Shown here piece after piece: positions 9,225 through 17,941 of a stretch of 64,000 bases of DNA (within the stretch, counting starts at the first letter, position 1; each line of letters opens with the position of its first letter). The stretch spans positions 9,737,501 to 9,801,500 of the forward strand of contig NZ_CP069338.1 in the NCBI RefSeq assembly GCF_016859125.1. The letters run 5' to 3'. This stretch comes from Archangium violaceum. Its GTDB lineage: Bacteria > Myxococcota > Myxococcia > Myxococcales > Myxococcaceae. A program made the translations under genes and the position numbers. The notes beneath the pieces are model-generated. The model ran no database searches. It was not told the DNA's origin and was given only the letters and a program-made list of their open reading frames with translations.

Positions 9225-9278
9225 GAGCTGAGCCGGGAGCAGGCATCGCGCTTCATCCTCGCGACGTGTCAGGGCTGA
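9225..9278 (+). pseudogene. 3'-end remnant of a second GMC oxidoreductase
   Basis: The reading EQASRFILATCQG-stop matches the C-terminus of the intact GMC enzyme (EQASRFILSRT). At DNA level 25 of 26 bases are identical between 9235-9260 and 8157-8182. Upstream, between 9090 and 9230, I see no further recognisable coding segment. This 253-bp gap between the TIM-barrel and cyclase genes therefore holds the scar of a lost paralogue, or of a duplication/deletion around the TIM-barrel gene. Confidence 0.6.
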
Positions 9279-9342
9279 CCGTCACATCCGCGTCCCGCGC
9301 CATCAGACAGACCAGTACACGGAAACAATAGGAGACGAGATC

Positions 9343-10527
9343 TTGAATCAAGACATGTCGCGGACCTGGATCGTCAGTGCGGCCCTGCCCGTCCACTATC
9401 AGGTGCGGGTGGTCGACGGCCTGCTCGACCCCAACAACCGGGCGCTGCTGGAGGCGGGCGCCACCCAACGGTCCGGCCCCCTCCGCAGACTCGTGGTGAT
9501 CGACGCGCTCGTGGACCGCCTCTACGGGGTCCAGCTCCGTCACTACCTCCATCACCACGGCGTGAAGTACCAGATCGTCACGCTGCCCATCTCCGAGACG
9601 GACAAGACCATGGAGTCGGTCTTCGCCGTGGTGAAGGGCATCAACGAGTTCGGCCTCTCGCGCCGCCACGAGCCCATCATCGCCATCGGCGGCGGAGTGC
9701 TCATGGACATCGTCGGGCTCGCCGCGAGCCTCTACCGCCGCAGCACGCCGTATGTGCGGGTCCCCACCACGCTGATCGGCCTCGTGGACGCCGGCGTGGG
9801 CGCGAAGACGGGGGTCAACCACTCCTCGCACAAGAACCGGCTCGGGACGTACTTCCCCGCCAAGGACACGCTGCTCGATCGCAGCTTCCTGCGGACACTG
9901 GACACCCGGCACATCGTCAACGGCCTGGCGGAGATCCTGAAGATCGCCCTCATCAAGGATCGGACCCTGTTCGAGCTGCTCGAGCGCCACGGCACCACGC
10001 TCATCGAGGAGCGCTTCCAGGGAAGGACTCCCGAGAGCGATCGGGCGGCGACGCAGGTCATCGATCGCGCCATCACCGGGATGCTCGAGGAACTGGAGCT
10101 GAACCTGTGGGAGCACAAGCTGGAGCGGGTGGTCGACTACGGCCACACCTTCAGCCCCACCGTGGAGATGTTGGCGCTGCCGGAGCTGCTGCACGGCGAG
10201 GCGGTGAACATCGACATGGCGCTGACCACGATCCTCTCCGTGCAGCGCGGGCTCATCAGCATCGAGGAGCGGGATCGCATCTTCGCGCTCATGCGCAAGC
10301 TGGAGCTCCCCGTGTACCACCGGCTCTGCGAGCCCTCGGTGCTGGAGGAGGCCCTGGCCGACACGGTCCGTCACCGCGACGGGCTCCAGCGGCTGCCGCT
10401 CGCCATCGGCATCGGCTCGGCGTGCTTCGTCAACGACGTCCAACCGTCCGAGCTGCGCGAGGCGATCTCCACCCTGCGGGAGATGGACTCCGACTCGCAG
10501 CTCACGCTGGAGGCCGCCCATGCGTGA
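9343..10527 (+). CDS. Sugar-phosphate cyclase, 2-epi-5-epi-valiolone synthase type
   Basis: A 394-residue dehydroquinate-synthase-superfamily enzyme. Seen: the NAD-binding GGGVLMDIVG (about 115-124), RVPTTLIGLVDAGVGAKTGV, a HKNRLGTYFP segment, NGLAEILKIALIKD, VVDYGHTFSP and ELLHGEAVN. The YRRSTPYVRVPTT and HKNRLGTY forms fit the EEVS/DDGS branch rather than true DHQ synthases. EEVS cyclises sedoheptulose-7-phosphate to 2-epi-5-epi-valiolone with NAD+ and a divalent metal. The start is taken as TTG because AGGAG lies 8 nt before it; the ATG 12 nt later is too far from the site. EEVS versus desmethyl-4-deoxygadusol synthase cannot be settled by eye. Confidence 0.85.
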   Translation: MNQDMSRTWIVSAALPVHYQVRVVDGLLDPNNRALLEAGATQRSGPLRRLVVIDALVDRLYGVQLRHYLHHHGVKYQIVTLPISETDKTMESVFAVVKGINEFGLSRRHEPIIAIGGGVLMDIVGLAASLYRRSTPYVRVPTTLIGLVDAGVGAKTGVNHSSHKNRLGTYFPAKDTLLDRSFLRTLDTRHIVNGLAEILKIALIKDRTLFELLERHGTTLIEERFQGRTPESDRAATQVIDRAITGMLEELELNLWEHKLERVVDYGHTFSPTVEMLALPELLHGEAVNIDMALTTILSVQRGLISIEERDRIFALMRKLELPVYHRLCEPSVLEEALADTVRHRDGLQRLPLAIGIGSACFVNDVQPSELREAISTLREMDSDSQLTLEAAHA

Positions 10528-11275
10528 GGGGCTGATCATCGGAGATCTCGAGGATCCCTCCGTGGTGTACGGCGTGCACGGCACCAGGGGGCTCTCCCAG
10601 TGGAAGTGCCTGGCGCGGCGGGCCGGATTGTTCGGCGCGTGGGAGGCCGTCGAGTGGGCCTGGATTCCCCCGGGCGGCGTCAGCGGGGAGCACGTGCACA
10701 CCCGCACCGAGGAGATCTACTTCATCCTCTCCGGCCGCGGAGAGATGACGCTCGACGGCAAGCGGCACCCGGTGGGCCCGGGCAACCTCATCCTGACGGG
10801 ACTCGGGACCACGCACGGCCTGCGCAACGTCGGAGACGAGGGCCTGGGCTGGCTGGTGATCGAAGTGATGAGCCCGGCCACCGCGGCGGCGTTGCGCGGC
10901 TCGGGCTCCCCGGATGTCCCCAGCAGAACCCAAACCCAACGAGGAGGAAGCGACGTGCCGAACGCCGTGGTTCTCAACCTGCGACAGACCTACGAAGTCA
11001 ATCCACGCACCGTCTTCACCGGCCCCCTGCGCAGCATCCGCCTGGTGGACCTGAAGCCCGGACAGCGGGCGGAGCTGTCCGCGGAGGGCGAGGAGCATAC
11101 CCTGTTCGCGCTCCGCGGCTCCGGGGAGATCTCCTCGGGAGGGGCGACCGTGCCCCTGAAGTACGGCGTCTCCGTCACGCTTCCCCTGGGGACCGGTATG
11201 TCCGTCACCGCCGGGGAGGACGGACTGGAGTACTTCCTGGCGAGCCTCGAAGTGCCGGGAGGTGGAGCGCGATGA
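10520..11275 (+). CDS. Two-domain cupin protein (cyclitol cluster)
   Basis: 251 residues. The N-terminal cupin has a complete metal site (GEHVHTRTEEIYFILSG, then GTTHGLRN). The C-terminal half (about 146-245) is beta-rich and cupin-like but lacks the His/Glu ligands. The two are joined by a polar linker of about 25 residues. Its start overlaps the cyclase stop by 8 nt. An in-frame GTG at 10955, preceded by a strong AGGAGG, lies inside the linker, so the second half may also be made separately. Cupins include isomerases, epimerases and dioxygenases; the reaction here is unknown. Confidence 0.8.
   Translation: MREGLIIGDLEDPSVVYGVHGTRGLSQWKCLARRAGLFGAWEAVEWAWIPPGGVSGEHVHTRTEEIYFILSGRGEMTLDGKRHPVGPGNLILTGLGTTHGLRNVGDEGLGWLVIEVMSPATAAALRGSGSPDVPSRTQTQRGGSDVPNAVVLNLRQTYEVNPRTVFTGPLRSIRLVDLKPGQRAELSAEGEEHTLFALRGSGEISSGGATVPLKYGVSVTLPLGTGMSVTAGEDGLEYFLASLEVPGGGAR
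10942..10957 (+). promoter_or_regulatory. Internal ribosome-binding site and in-frame GTG inside the two-domain cupin gene
   Basis: AGGAGG (10942-10947), 7 nt, then GTG (10955-10957) in the same frame as the surrounding cupin gene, exactly at the domain boundary. This is as strong a ribosome site as any at the true starts in this cluster. It suggests either a once-separate second cupin gene whose upstream stop was lost, or deliberate dual translation of the full and C-terminal products. Confidence 0.5.
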
Positions 11276-11655
11276 TCATCTCCACCATCGACAGGACCTC
11301 CAGCACGCGCGAGCGCGGCGAGGAGATCCGATGGCGCTCGTTGGCACGGCGCGGGATGTTGCATTCCGAGTGCGAGTCCTTCGATTACGTGCGGCTCGCG
11401 CCGGGCACCGAGTTCGCGCTCCGAGGCCGAGAGGGTACCGAGAGCGCGTGGTTCGCCCTCGCCGGCACGGGGCAGCTCCTGGACTCGAACCCGGAGTTCA
11501 AGGGGCGCCCCATCGTGACGGGAGACCTGGTGCTCCTGCCCGCCGGCTCGGAGATGCGCCTCGCCAGTGGGGCCAACGGGTTGGAGCTGCTCTGGCTCGA
11601 GGTGATGCCCCGCGCCATTTCCCAATCCCTTCCCCTGAGGAGACCCGTGGCATGA
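11272..11655 (+). CDS. Small single-domain cupin-like protein
   Basis: 127 residues with the beta-sandwich rhythm of a cupin (LAPGTEFALRGREGTESAWFALAGTGQLL ... VTGDLVLLPAGSEMRLAS). The usual two-His/Glu motif and second His are missing, so no normal metal site is visible. The ATG overlaps the preceding stop as ATGA, indicating translational coupling. It may be a structural partner of the neighbouring cupins or a metal-free binding protein. Function is unknown. Confidence 0.75.
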   Translation: MIISTIDRTSSTRERGEEIRWRSLARRGMLHSECESFDYVRLAPGTEFALRGREGTESAWFALAGTGQLLDSNPEFKGRPIVTGDLVLLPAGSEMRLASGANGLELLWLEVMPRAISQSLPLRRPVA

Positions 11656-12716
11656 GTACGATTCAACCAAGCACCTGGCCGGAAGGCACGATGAGCGCGG
11701 TGGCCATCACGGCGCCGGGGCGTGTCGAGCTCACGCGGATTCCAATCCCCGGACCCCGGCCGGACGAAGTGCTGATCCGCCCCGCGTATGTCGGGCTGTG
11801 CGGCACGGATCTGGAGCTGCTGCACGGCAAGGCCTCGTACCTGCAGGACGGCAGGGCCCACTTCCCGCTGGTGTTCGGCCACGAGTGGTGCGGCCGGGTG
11901 GTCGCCGTGGGCGAGGACGTGAAGGGGATCTCCGTGAGCAACCGCGTGGTGGGCCAGACCATGGTTCCCTGCGGGCTGTGCCGGATGTGCCAGCGCGGCC
12001 AGCGGCAACACTGCGAGCGGCTGGTGGAGGTCGGCCTCTACGGACTGCAGGGCGCCGCGGCCGAGTACATCCGCATGCCCATGCGCTCGCTCACCGTGTT
12101 GCCGGACGCCCTCTCCGACCTGAGCGCCGCGTTCATCGAGCCGGCGGTCACCGTGGTGGGCGGCTTCGACAAGGCCGGCTGCGGACTGGAGGACGAGGTC
12201 GCGGTGGTGGGCACCGGAACGATCGGTCTGCTCGCCGTGCAGCTCGCCTCGCGGATGGCGCGGAGCGTGGATGCGATCGGCATCGACGAGGCGGGGCTGA
12301 AGCTGGCCGCCGCCTGCGGGGCCCGGCGCACGCTGCGGCCGGATCAAGCCCGGAACGGCTCGTACTCGCTGGTCATCGAGGCCTCCGGTTCCTCGCGAGC
12401 GTTCATGCGGAGCATCGAGCTCACCGAGACCGGTGGTCGGGTCGCGGTGGTCGGCGTGGCGAACGATCCAGTGGCCGGTTTCGCTCCCGGAGAGCTCGTC
12501 CTGCGAGGGATCGATCTCCTCGGCATCCGGCATGGCCTGGACTACTACGACCGGACGATCCAGCTCTTCGTCGACGGCGTGCTGGACGCGAAGCCGCTGA
12601 TCGCCGGAGTGCTTCCTCCGGAGCAGGCCGGACACGCCTTCGAGCTGCTCGCGCACGGCCGCTCGGGTCCCCCCAAGGTGCTGCTGAACTTCAACGACGA
12701 TCGGAGGGAGTCATGA
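11652..12716 (+). CDS. Zinc-dependent alcohol/polyol dehydrogenase (MDR family)
   Basis: 354 residues. The catalytic zinc ligands are in GLCGTD and GHEWCG. The structural zinc has four cysteines (CGLCRMCQRGQRQHC). The NAD-binding motif is VGTGTIGLLAVQLA, followed by a C-terminal MDR domain. It resembles sorbitol/threonine dehydrogenase-type members that act on polyols. The start is coupled to the upstream cupin (ATG overlapping TGA). In the cluster it probably interconverts a hydroxyl and ketone on the cyclitol ring; the substrate is not known. Confidence 0.85.
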   Translation: MSTIQPSTWPEGTMSAVAITAPGRVELTRIPIPGPRPDEVLIRPAYVGLCGTDLELLHGKASYLQDGRAHFPLVFGHEWCGRVVAVGEDVKGISVSNRVVGQTMVPCGLCRMCQRGQRQHCERLVEVGLYGLQGAAAEYIRMPMRSLTVLPDALSDLSAAFIEPAVTVVGGFDKAGCGLEDEVAVVGTGTIGLLAVQLASRMARSVDAIGIDEAGLKLAAACGARRTLRPDQARNGSYSLVIEASGSSRAFMRSIELTETGGRVAVVGVANDPVAGFAPGELVLRGIDLLGIRHGLDYYDRTIQLFVDGVLDAKPLIAGVLPPEQAGHAFELLAHGRSGPPKVLLNFNDDRRES

Positions 12717-13492
12717 TCCGGCGAACCGTCGCGGCCTGGGACGAGTCCGCGCGGACGCGGACCGCGGGCGTGCAGTGGCTGGTCAACCGGGAGCTCATCC
12801 CGGAGGCGCTCGGGATGCTGATGGTCCAGGAGCTGTCCGGGGGCACCCGGTTGCCGGCGCACAGCCTGCCCGGAGCCGAGTCGGTCACCTTCCTGCTGTC
12901 GGGCAAGGGGGACTGGCTCACGGAAGGCGGGGGCACCTGGCAGCTGACTCCCGGAGAGGGTGTGTTCAACCCACCGGGGACCCGCCGGTCCTTCGAGACA
13001 GAGAAGGACCGGAACGCGGTGCTCCTGGTTGTGTACGGGGGCACCAACGATCCCCGGGACGCGTTGCCCCACGCGGTGAACGGCGGCGGGTGTGGCTGCC
13101 GCATCTCCCGGATGGCGGACCACGGCAAGCACAGCCCCCTGGGCGAGGCCGGTGGCTTCATCGACATGGGCGTGCACTGGCTGGCGACCTCGCAGACGGT
13201 CGGTACCCGCTCGGTGGTCGTGGCCACCTCGACCTTCACCCCGGGAGGCAGCCACCAGCTCCACCGGCACCCGAATGCCGATGAGTTCTTCCTGGTGCTG
13301 CAAGGGGGCGGACAACACCTCACGAAGGACGGCCCGGTGCGGTTGAACCCGGGCGACCTGGCCTACATCCCGGCCGGCGAATGGCACGGGTTCCAGACCG
13401 ATCCCGGCGTCACCACCCGGACCGTCTACGGCTACCTGGGCGCGGGGAGCCTCGCCCAGGCCGGCTACGAACTGTTGGAGGAAGAGACATGA
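12713..13492 (+). CDS. Bicupin protein
   Basis: 259 residues with two cupin domains. The first (about 30-110) keeps only one likely ligand (AHSLPGAESVTFLLSG). The second (about 165-245) has a full 3-His/1-Glu set (HQLHRHPNADEFFLVLQGGG ... PAGEWHGF). A Cys/Gly-rich link (GGGCGCR) connects them. GGAGGGAG precedes the ATG, which overlaps the dehydrogenase stop by 4 nt. The domain order of intact versus degenerate sites is opposite to that of the first two-domain cupin in this cluster. Function is unknown. Confidence 0.8.
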   Translation: MIRRTVAAWDESARTRTAGVQWLVNRELIPEALGMLMVQELSGGTRLPAHSLPGAESVTFLLSGKGDWLTEGGGTWQLTPGEGVFNPPGTRRSFETEKDRNAVLLVVYGGTNDPRDALPHAVNGGGCGCRISRMADHGKHSPLGEAGGFIDMGVHWLATSQTVGTRSVVVATSTFTPGGSHQLHRHPNADEFFLVLQGGGQHLTKDGPVRLNPGDLAYIPAGEWHGFQTDPGVTTRTVYGYLGAGSLAQAGYELLEEET

Positions 13493-14271
13493 ACGAGCGT
13501 ATCGCCATCGTGACCGGTGCCAGTTCCGGCATCGGCAAGGCCACCGCCATCGCCCTGGCCGAGAAGGGTTTCGACGTGGGGATCGGCTACAACTCGAACA
13601 CCGAGGGAGCCCGGCAGGTCGCGGCGGAGGTGGAGGCCTACGGGGTGCGCGCCCTGCCCTTCCGCATGGAGCTGACGAATCCACCGGCCGCGGCGGACGC
13701 GGTGGAGCGGGCGATCAGCGAGCTGGGCGGCGTGGACGTCTTCGTGAACAACGCCGGCGTCAACCGACGTGCCTCGTTCCTCGAGGAGACGCCGGAGGAC
13801 TGGCAACGCATCCTCACCATCAACACCACGGGCCCCTTCCTGTGCGCGCAGGTGGCGGCACGCCGCATGGTGGCGCGGGGGCGCGGTGGGCGCATCGTGA
13901 ACGTGACGTCCGTGCACGAGCTGGTGCCCATCCTGGGAGGCTCCTCCTACTGCGCCTCCAAGGGCGCACTGGGCCTGCTCACCAAGGTGATGGCGCTGGA
14001 GCTGGCGAAGTACGGCATCTCCGTCAACGCGATCAGCCCGGGAGAGACGGCCACGCCGATGAACGGAGTCCCCGAGAGCCGTGACGCCGCGGAGATCTCC
14101 CGGCCCGCGATTCCCCTCGGCCGGCCCGGACGCTCCCGCGAGGTCGCGGCGATCATCGCCCACCTGGCGGGACCGGACGCCGCCTACATCACGGGCATCA
14201 CCCTCACCGTCGACGGGGGCCTGCTGTTGATGAGCGCCATCCCCAACCAGGAGTACGCGGGCCGCTCTTGA
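13489..14271 (+). CDS. Short-chain dehydrogenase/reductase
   Basis: A 260-residue classical [11 protein letters not shown] cofactor motif near residue 8, NNAGVN, a catalytic Ser in NVTSVHEL, YCASK (Tyr-x-x-x-Lys) and a C-terminal TVDGGL. It resembles 3-oxoacyl-ACP-reductase/glucose-dehydrogenase-like members acting on sugars and cyclitols. Coupled to the bicupin by an ATGA overlap with GGAGG upstream. Probably a redox step on the cyclitol; the substrate is unproven. Confidence 0.88.
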   Translation: MNERIAIVTGASSGIGKATAIALAEKGFDVGIGYNSNTEGARQVAAEVEAYGVRALPFRMELTNPPAAADAVERAISELGGVDVFVNNAGVNRRASFLEETPEDWQRILTINTTGPFLCAQVAARRMVARGRGGRIVNVTSVHELVPILGGSSYCASKGALGLLTKVMALELAKYGISVNAISPGETATPMNGVPESRDAAEISRPAIPLGRPGRSREVAAIIAHLAGPDAAYITGITLTVDGGLLLMSAIPNQEYAGRS

Positions 14272-14321
14272 TCACATCCAGGCCGCGACGACTCCATTCC
14301 CACACAGGAAAGGAATCCACC

Positions 14322-14873
14322 ATGAGCCGTACCACCAAGGGCATTCCCGGCGCGCGCGCCGTCCACCACGTCGCCGAGACCGTTCCCAACCTCGATCAGG
14401 CGGTCAACTTCTTCGTCAACGTCCTCGGGGCCGAGCTGCTGTACCGGAGCGGTCCCGTCGAGGACAAGACGGGCGACTGGATGACCCGCCACCTCAACGT
14501 GCACCCCCGCGCCTCGACGCACATCGCCATGCTCCGGTTCGGGCCCTCCACCAACCTCGAGCTGTTCGAGTACACCGCGCCCGGCCAGCGGCAGCAGCTC
14601 CCGCGCAACAGCGACTGGGGCGGCCACCACCTGGCGATCGGCGTCGAGAACGTGGATGCCGCGGTCGACTACCTCCGGTCGGTGCCCGGCGTGAAGATCC
14701 TCGGCGAGCCCCAGACCATCACCGAGGGGCCCATCGCCGGAGACCGCTGGGTCTACTTCCTGACCCCGTGGGGCATGCAGATGGAGGTCCTCCACATGCC
14801 CCAGGGCATGCCGTACGAGAAGGACACGGACGCCCGCCTGTTCGATCCGAGCGAGCCCTGGGACTCCCGGTAG
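14322..14873 (+). CDS. VOC-family protein, CetB-like epimerase candidate
   Basis: 183 residues of the vicinal-oxygen-chelate (glyoxalase) fold with two beta-alpha-beta-beta-beta halves. Candidate ligands are His in VHHVAETVPNLDQAVNFF, Glu in LELFEY, His in GGHHLAIGV and Glu in MEVLHMP. NLDQAVNFFVNVLG and WVYFLTPWGMQMEV are typical of the family that includes CetB. CetB is known to epimerise 2-epi-5-epi-valiolone to 5-epi-valiolone in cetoniacytone biosynthesis. With an EEVS-type cyclase five genes upstream, the same step is likely here (inference). AAAGGA lies 8-9 nt before the ATG. Confidence 0.8.
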   Translation: MSRTTKGIPGARAVHHVAETVPNLDQAVNFFVNVLGAELLYRSGPVEDKTGDWMTRHLNVHPRASTHIAMLRFGPSTNLELFEYTAPGQRQQLPRNSDWGGHHLAIGVENVDAAVDYLRSVPGVKILGEPQTITEGPIAGDRWVYFLTPWGMQMEVLHMPQGMPYEKDTDARLFDPSEPWDSR

Positions 14874-15010
14874 AACCCTCCAGGCCAACCGGCAGCGCGG
14901 GTTCCCCCCGCCTGACCGGTCTCCTGGTGAAAAACCGTTCCCTGGTGGACAATCGTCCCGCTGGCGCCGCTCGTGATCCCTGCCCCCCCCGCGAGTGCCG
15001 CCACGGAGCC

Positions 15011-16921
15011 ATGGCGAACACCACGACCCACGAGCCCTCTCCCTCCCCCAAGCCATTCGAGCCTCGAGGACAGGCCCGCCTGTCCGTGGCGAGCCGCTCA
15101 TGGATCCTGGCCCGGCTGGACGCCCTGCTCTCGGAGTCCCTGCGGCGGGCCGAGCCCGCGGATCGCGTCCGCTACCGGGTCATGGTCGGTGCCGCCTGCT
15201 TCCTGACCCTGGCCAATGCGCTGTTCATCCTGCGGTCCCTCCAACTGCGCACCGTCCCGTACGCGGCCCTCCTCGCCGGCATCGGCTACCTGGGGACACT
15301 GGTGCTGGCACGCAGGGCCCGCACTCCCACGGCGCCGGCGATGCTCCTGCTGGTGACCCTGAGCATCGGGCTGGTGGGGTCCATCTTCGTGAACAAGAAA
15401 CCCACCGGTGGCGAGCATGCCGTGAACATGCTGCTGCCCATCCTCGCCGTGTACCTGGTGGGGCCGCGCCGGGGGCTGCCCATCACCCTCCTGGTGTTCG
15501 CGACAGTGGGGCTGGCCCACCCGTACTACCGATTACAGATTGGCATCGACCCCAGCGCCTTCACCGCCGGGAACATCTGGTTCGGCCACCTCTTCGCGGG
15601 CATCTGCCTCCTGGGCGCTTGGGGACTGAGCGCGCTGCACAGCACCGCGCGCAACGCGGCGCAGGCCTCGCTCGAGCGGACGCTGAGGGAGCTCCGGGAC
15701 AGCGAGAGCAAGCTCAACAGCGTCCTCGAGAGCACCGACGACATCGTGGTCTCGGTGGATCCCCAGGGGCGCGTGATCACCGCGAACTCGGCCGCGAAGC
15801 TCGCCTACCAGCGCGCGGGCATCGTGCTCGAGCCGGGGCTGCCGCTCTTCCAGAATGAGACGCCCGAGCGGCGCGCGGAATGGGAGGCACGGCTGGCCCA
15901 GGTGCTCCAGGGCCAGCGCCTGCGCATCGAGCAGGTGTATGGGAGCGAGGGCTCCCGCATCGTGATGGACATCAGCCTGCATCCCATTGTGGGAGCGGAC
16001 GGCCGGGTGGTGGGCGTGACGCTCTTCGGCCACGACGTCACCGCCCGCCGGGAGGCCGAGACGCGGCTGGGGGAGATGCACCGCACCCTGGTGGACGTCT
16101 CGCGTCAGGCGGGCATGGCCGAGGTCGCCACTGGCGTGCTCCACAACGTGGGCAACACCCTCAACAGCGTCAACATCTCCACGAGCCTCGTCACCGAGCG
16201 GCTCCGCAAGTCCCGCATCTCCGGCCTGACCAAGGCCGCCCAGCTCCTGCGCGAGCATGCCTCCGACATCCCCTCCTTCCTCGCCCGGGATCCGCAGGGC
16301 CAGAAGCTTCCGGCCTACCTCATCGCCCTGTCGGACCAGCTCCAGGAGGAGCGTGACGGCATGATCCAGGAGATGCACGCCCTGGGTGAAAGCCTCGAGC
16401 ACATCAAGTCCATCGTCAGCATGCAGCAGAAGCACGCGCGGACCGCGGGCGCCGTGGAGCAGGTGGCCGTGCCGCAGCTCATCAACGAGGCGTTGCGCCT
16501 GCACGCCGTCTCCTTCGAGCGCCTGGGCATCCGCGTGGATCGCGACTACGCCGAGGTTCCCCTCATCTACGTCGACCGGCACAAGCTGCTGCAGATCCTC
16601 ATCAACCTGATGGGCAACGCGCGGCATGCGCTGGTGGAGAGCCCGAGGCAGGACAAGTGCCTGGGCATCCACGTCCGGCTCTCGCCCTCGGGGGAGCAGC
16701 TGCACATCGAGGTGGCCGACAACGGCGTCGGCATCGCTCCGGAGAACCTGGGGCGCATGTTCACCCAGGGTTTCACCACCAAGAAGACGGGCCATGGCTT
16801 CGGCCTGCACATCAGCGCCCTGGCCGCCGCGGAGATGAAGGGCCGGCTCACCTGCACCAGCCCGGGCCCCGGTCAGGGCGCCACCTTCACGCTCGAGCTG
16901 CCGATGGAGGCCCAGGCCTGA
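15011..16921 (+). CDS. Membrane-bound PAS-domain sensor histidine kinase
   Basis: 636 residues. About six transmembrane helices (roughly 55-215) are followed by a PAS/PAC domain (about 230-345). A non-standard phosphoacceptor box [16 protein letters not shown] has the His near 378. The HATPase domain has the N box ([11 protein letters not shown]), G1 (VADNGVGIA), F (FTTKKTGHG) and G2 (GHGFGLH). The H-box type HNVGN is common in myxobacterial orphan kinases. No response regulator is adjacent, so it is an orphan. It may or may not regulate the cyclitol cluster, from which a 137-bp gap separates it. The start is the ATG after a weak GGAG. Confidence 0.88.
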   Translation: MANTTTHEPSPSPKPFEPRGQARLSVASRSWILARLDALLSESLRRAEPADRVRYRVMVGAACFLTLANALFILRSLQLRTVPYAALLAGIGYLGTLVLARRARTPTAPAMLLLVTLSIGLVGSIFVNKKPTGGEHAVNMLLPILAVYLVGPRRGLPITLLVFATVGLAHPYYRLQIGIDPSAFTAGNIWFGHLFAGICLLGAWGLSALHSTARNAAQASLERTLRELRDSESKLNSVLESTDDIVVSVDPQGRVITANSAAKLAYQRAGIVLEPGLPLFQNETPERRAEWEARLAQVLQGQRLRIEQVYGSEGSRIVMDISLHPIVGADGRVVGVTLFGHDVTARREAETRLGEMHRTLVDVSRQAGMAEVATGVLHNVGNTLNSVNISTSLVTERLRKSRISGLTKAAQLLREHASDIPSFLARDPQGQKLPAYLIALSDQLQEERDGMIQEMHALGESLEHIKSIVSMQQKHARTAGAVEQVAVPQLINEALRLHAVSFERLGIRVDRDYAEVPLIYVDRHKLLQILINLMGNARHALVESPRQDKCLGIHVRLSPSGEQLHIEVADNGVGIAPENLGRMFTQGFTTKKTGHGFGLHISALAAAEMKGRLTCTSPGPGQGATFTLELPMEAQA

Positions 16922-17039
16922 GGTGGGCCGCGTCACCCGGCCCGGCTACGATGCGCTCCGCCTCAACCGGGTGCCTGGTGGCTCCTCACCGCGGGCGCCC
17001 GTTCTCACTTCGTACACGTACAGGGCAAGGGGAAGCAAC

Positions 17040-17831
17040 ATGGGCATGCTGAAGGACAAGGTCATCCTCGTGACTGGCGCGAGCTCGGGTATCGGCTGGG
17101 CGACGGCGCTCGCGCTCGCCGAGGCGGGAGCCCGCGTCGTCGCGAGCGCGCGGCGCGAGGAGAAGGGCCGTGAGCTCGTCGCGCGCATCAAGGAGCGGGG
17201 TGGCGAGGCCACCTGGGTGAAGGCGGACATGACGAGCGAGCGCGATGTCGAGGCGCTCGTCCAGACGGCCCTCTCCACCCATGGCCGGCTCGACGGAGCC
17301 TTCAACAACGCGGGCGGCGGCATCATGAAGCCGTTCACCGAGACGACCAATGAGGACTACGAGTTCCTCATGAACACCAACCTCCGCGGGGCCTTCTGGT
17401 GCATGAAGCACCAGCTCAAGGCCATGCTCGCGAGCGGCGGAGGCGCCATCGTCAACTGCGCCTCGGTGGGCGCCATGCGGGCCGTGCCCGGAGTCTCCGT
17501 CTACAGCGCGACCAAGGCCGCCATCATCTCGCTCACGCGCGGCGCCGCGGTCGAGTACGCGCAGCAGGGCATCCGCATCAACTCGGTGAGCCCCGGCGTC
17601 ATCGAGTCGGAGATGGCCACGGCGGGCTGGCGGCTCGATGAGCCCCAGGGGCGTGCCTTCGCCGCGGCGCTCCACCCGATGAACCGCGTGGGGACTCCCG
17701 ACGAGGTGGCCTCGCTCGTCACCTTCCTCCTCAGCGACAAGGCCTCGTTCATCACCGGCCAGGACTTCGCGATCGACGGCGGCATGACCGCGTCGGGAGT
17801 GTCGCTCCTCGCGATGAAGCAGGCCGGCTGA
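17040..17831 (+). CDS. Short-chain dehydrogenase/reductase
   Basis: A 263-residue classical SDR with TGASSGIG near residue 13, [15 protein letters not shown] (Ser), YSATK (Tyr/Lys) and AIDGGMTA near the end. GGGGAAG lies 5-6 nt upstream of the ATG. It resembles glucose-1-dehydrogenase/3-oxoacyl reductase-like SDRs; the substrate is not deducible. It is distinct from the SDR inside the cyclitol cluster and separated from it by the histidine kinase. Confidence 0.88.
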   Translation: MGMLKDKVILVTGASSGIGWATALALAEAGARVVASARREEKGRELVARIKERGGEATWVKADMTSERDVEALVQTALSTHGRLDGAFNNAGGGIMKPFTETTNEDYEFLMNTNLRGAFWCMKHQLKAMLASGGGAIVNCASVGAMRAVPGVSVYSATKAAIISLTRGAAVEYAQQGIRINSVSPGVIESEMATAGWRLDEPQGRAFAAALHPMNRVGTPDEVASLVTFLLSDKASFITGQDFAIDGGMTASGVSLLAMKQAG

Positions 17832-17941
17832 GCCTGGAGTCTCCGCCAGCGACCCGGAGGCGGTGAGGTTGGCGGCTCACCTGCCCTCCTTGCAGGGGAG
17901 AGCAAATTGGCAATCGGGGCTCGCGTTCACAGCCTGTGGGC

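Noticed and set aside
9253-10707. 484-residue frame antisense to the cyclase gene
   Set aside because: Shadow frame; the plus-strand cyclase shows all family motifs.
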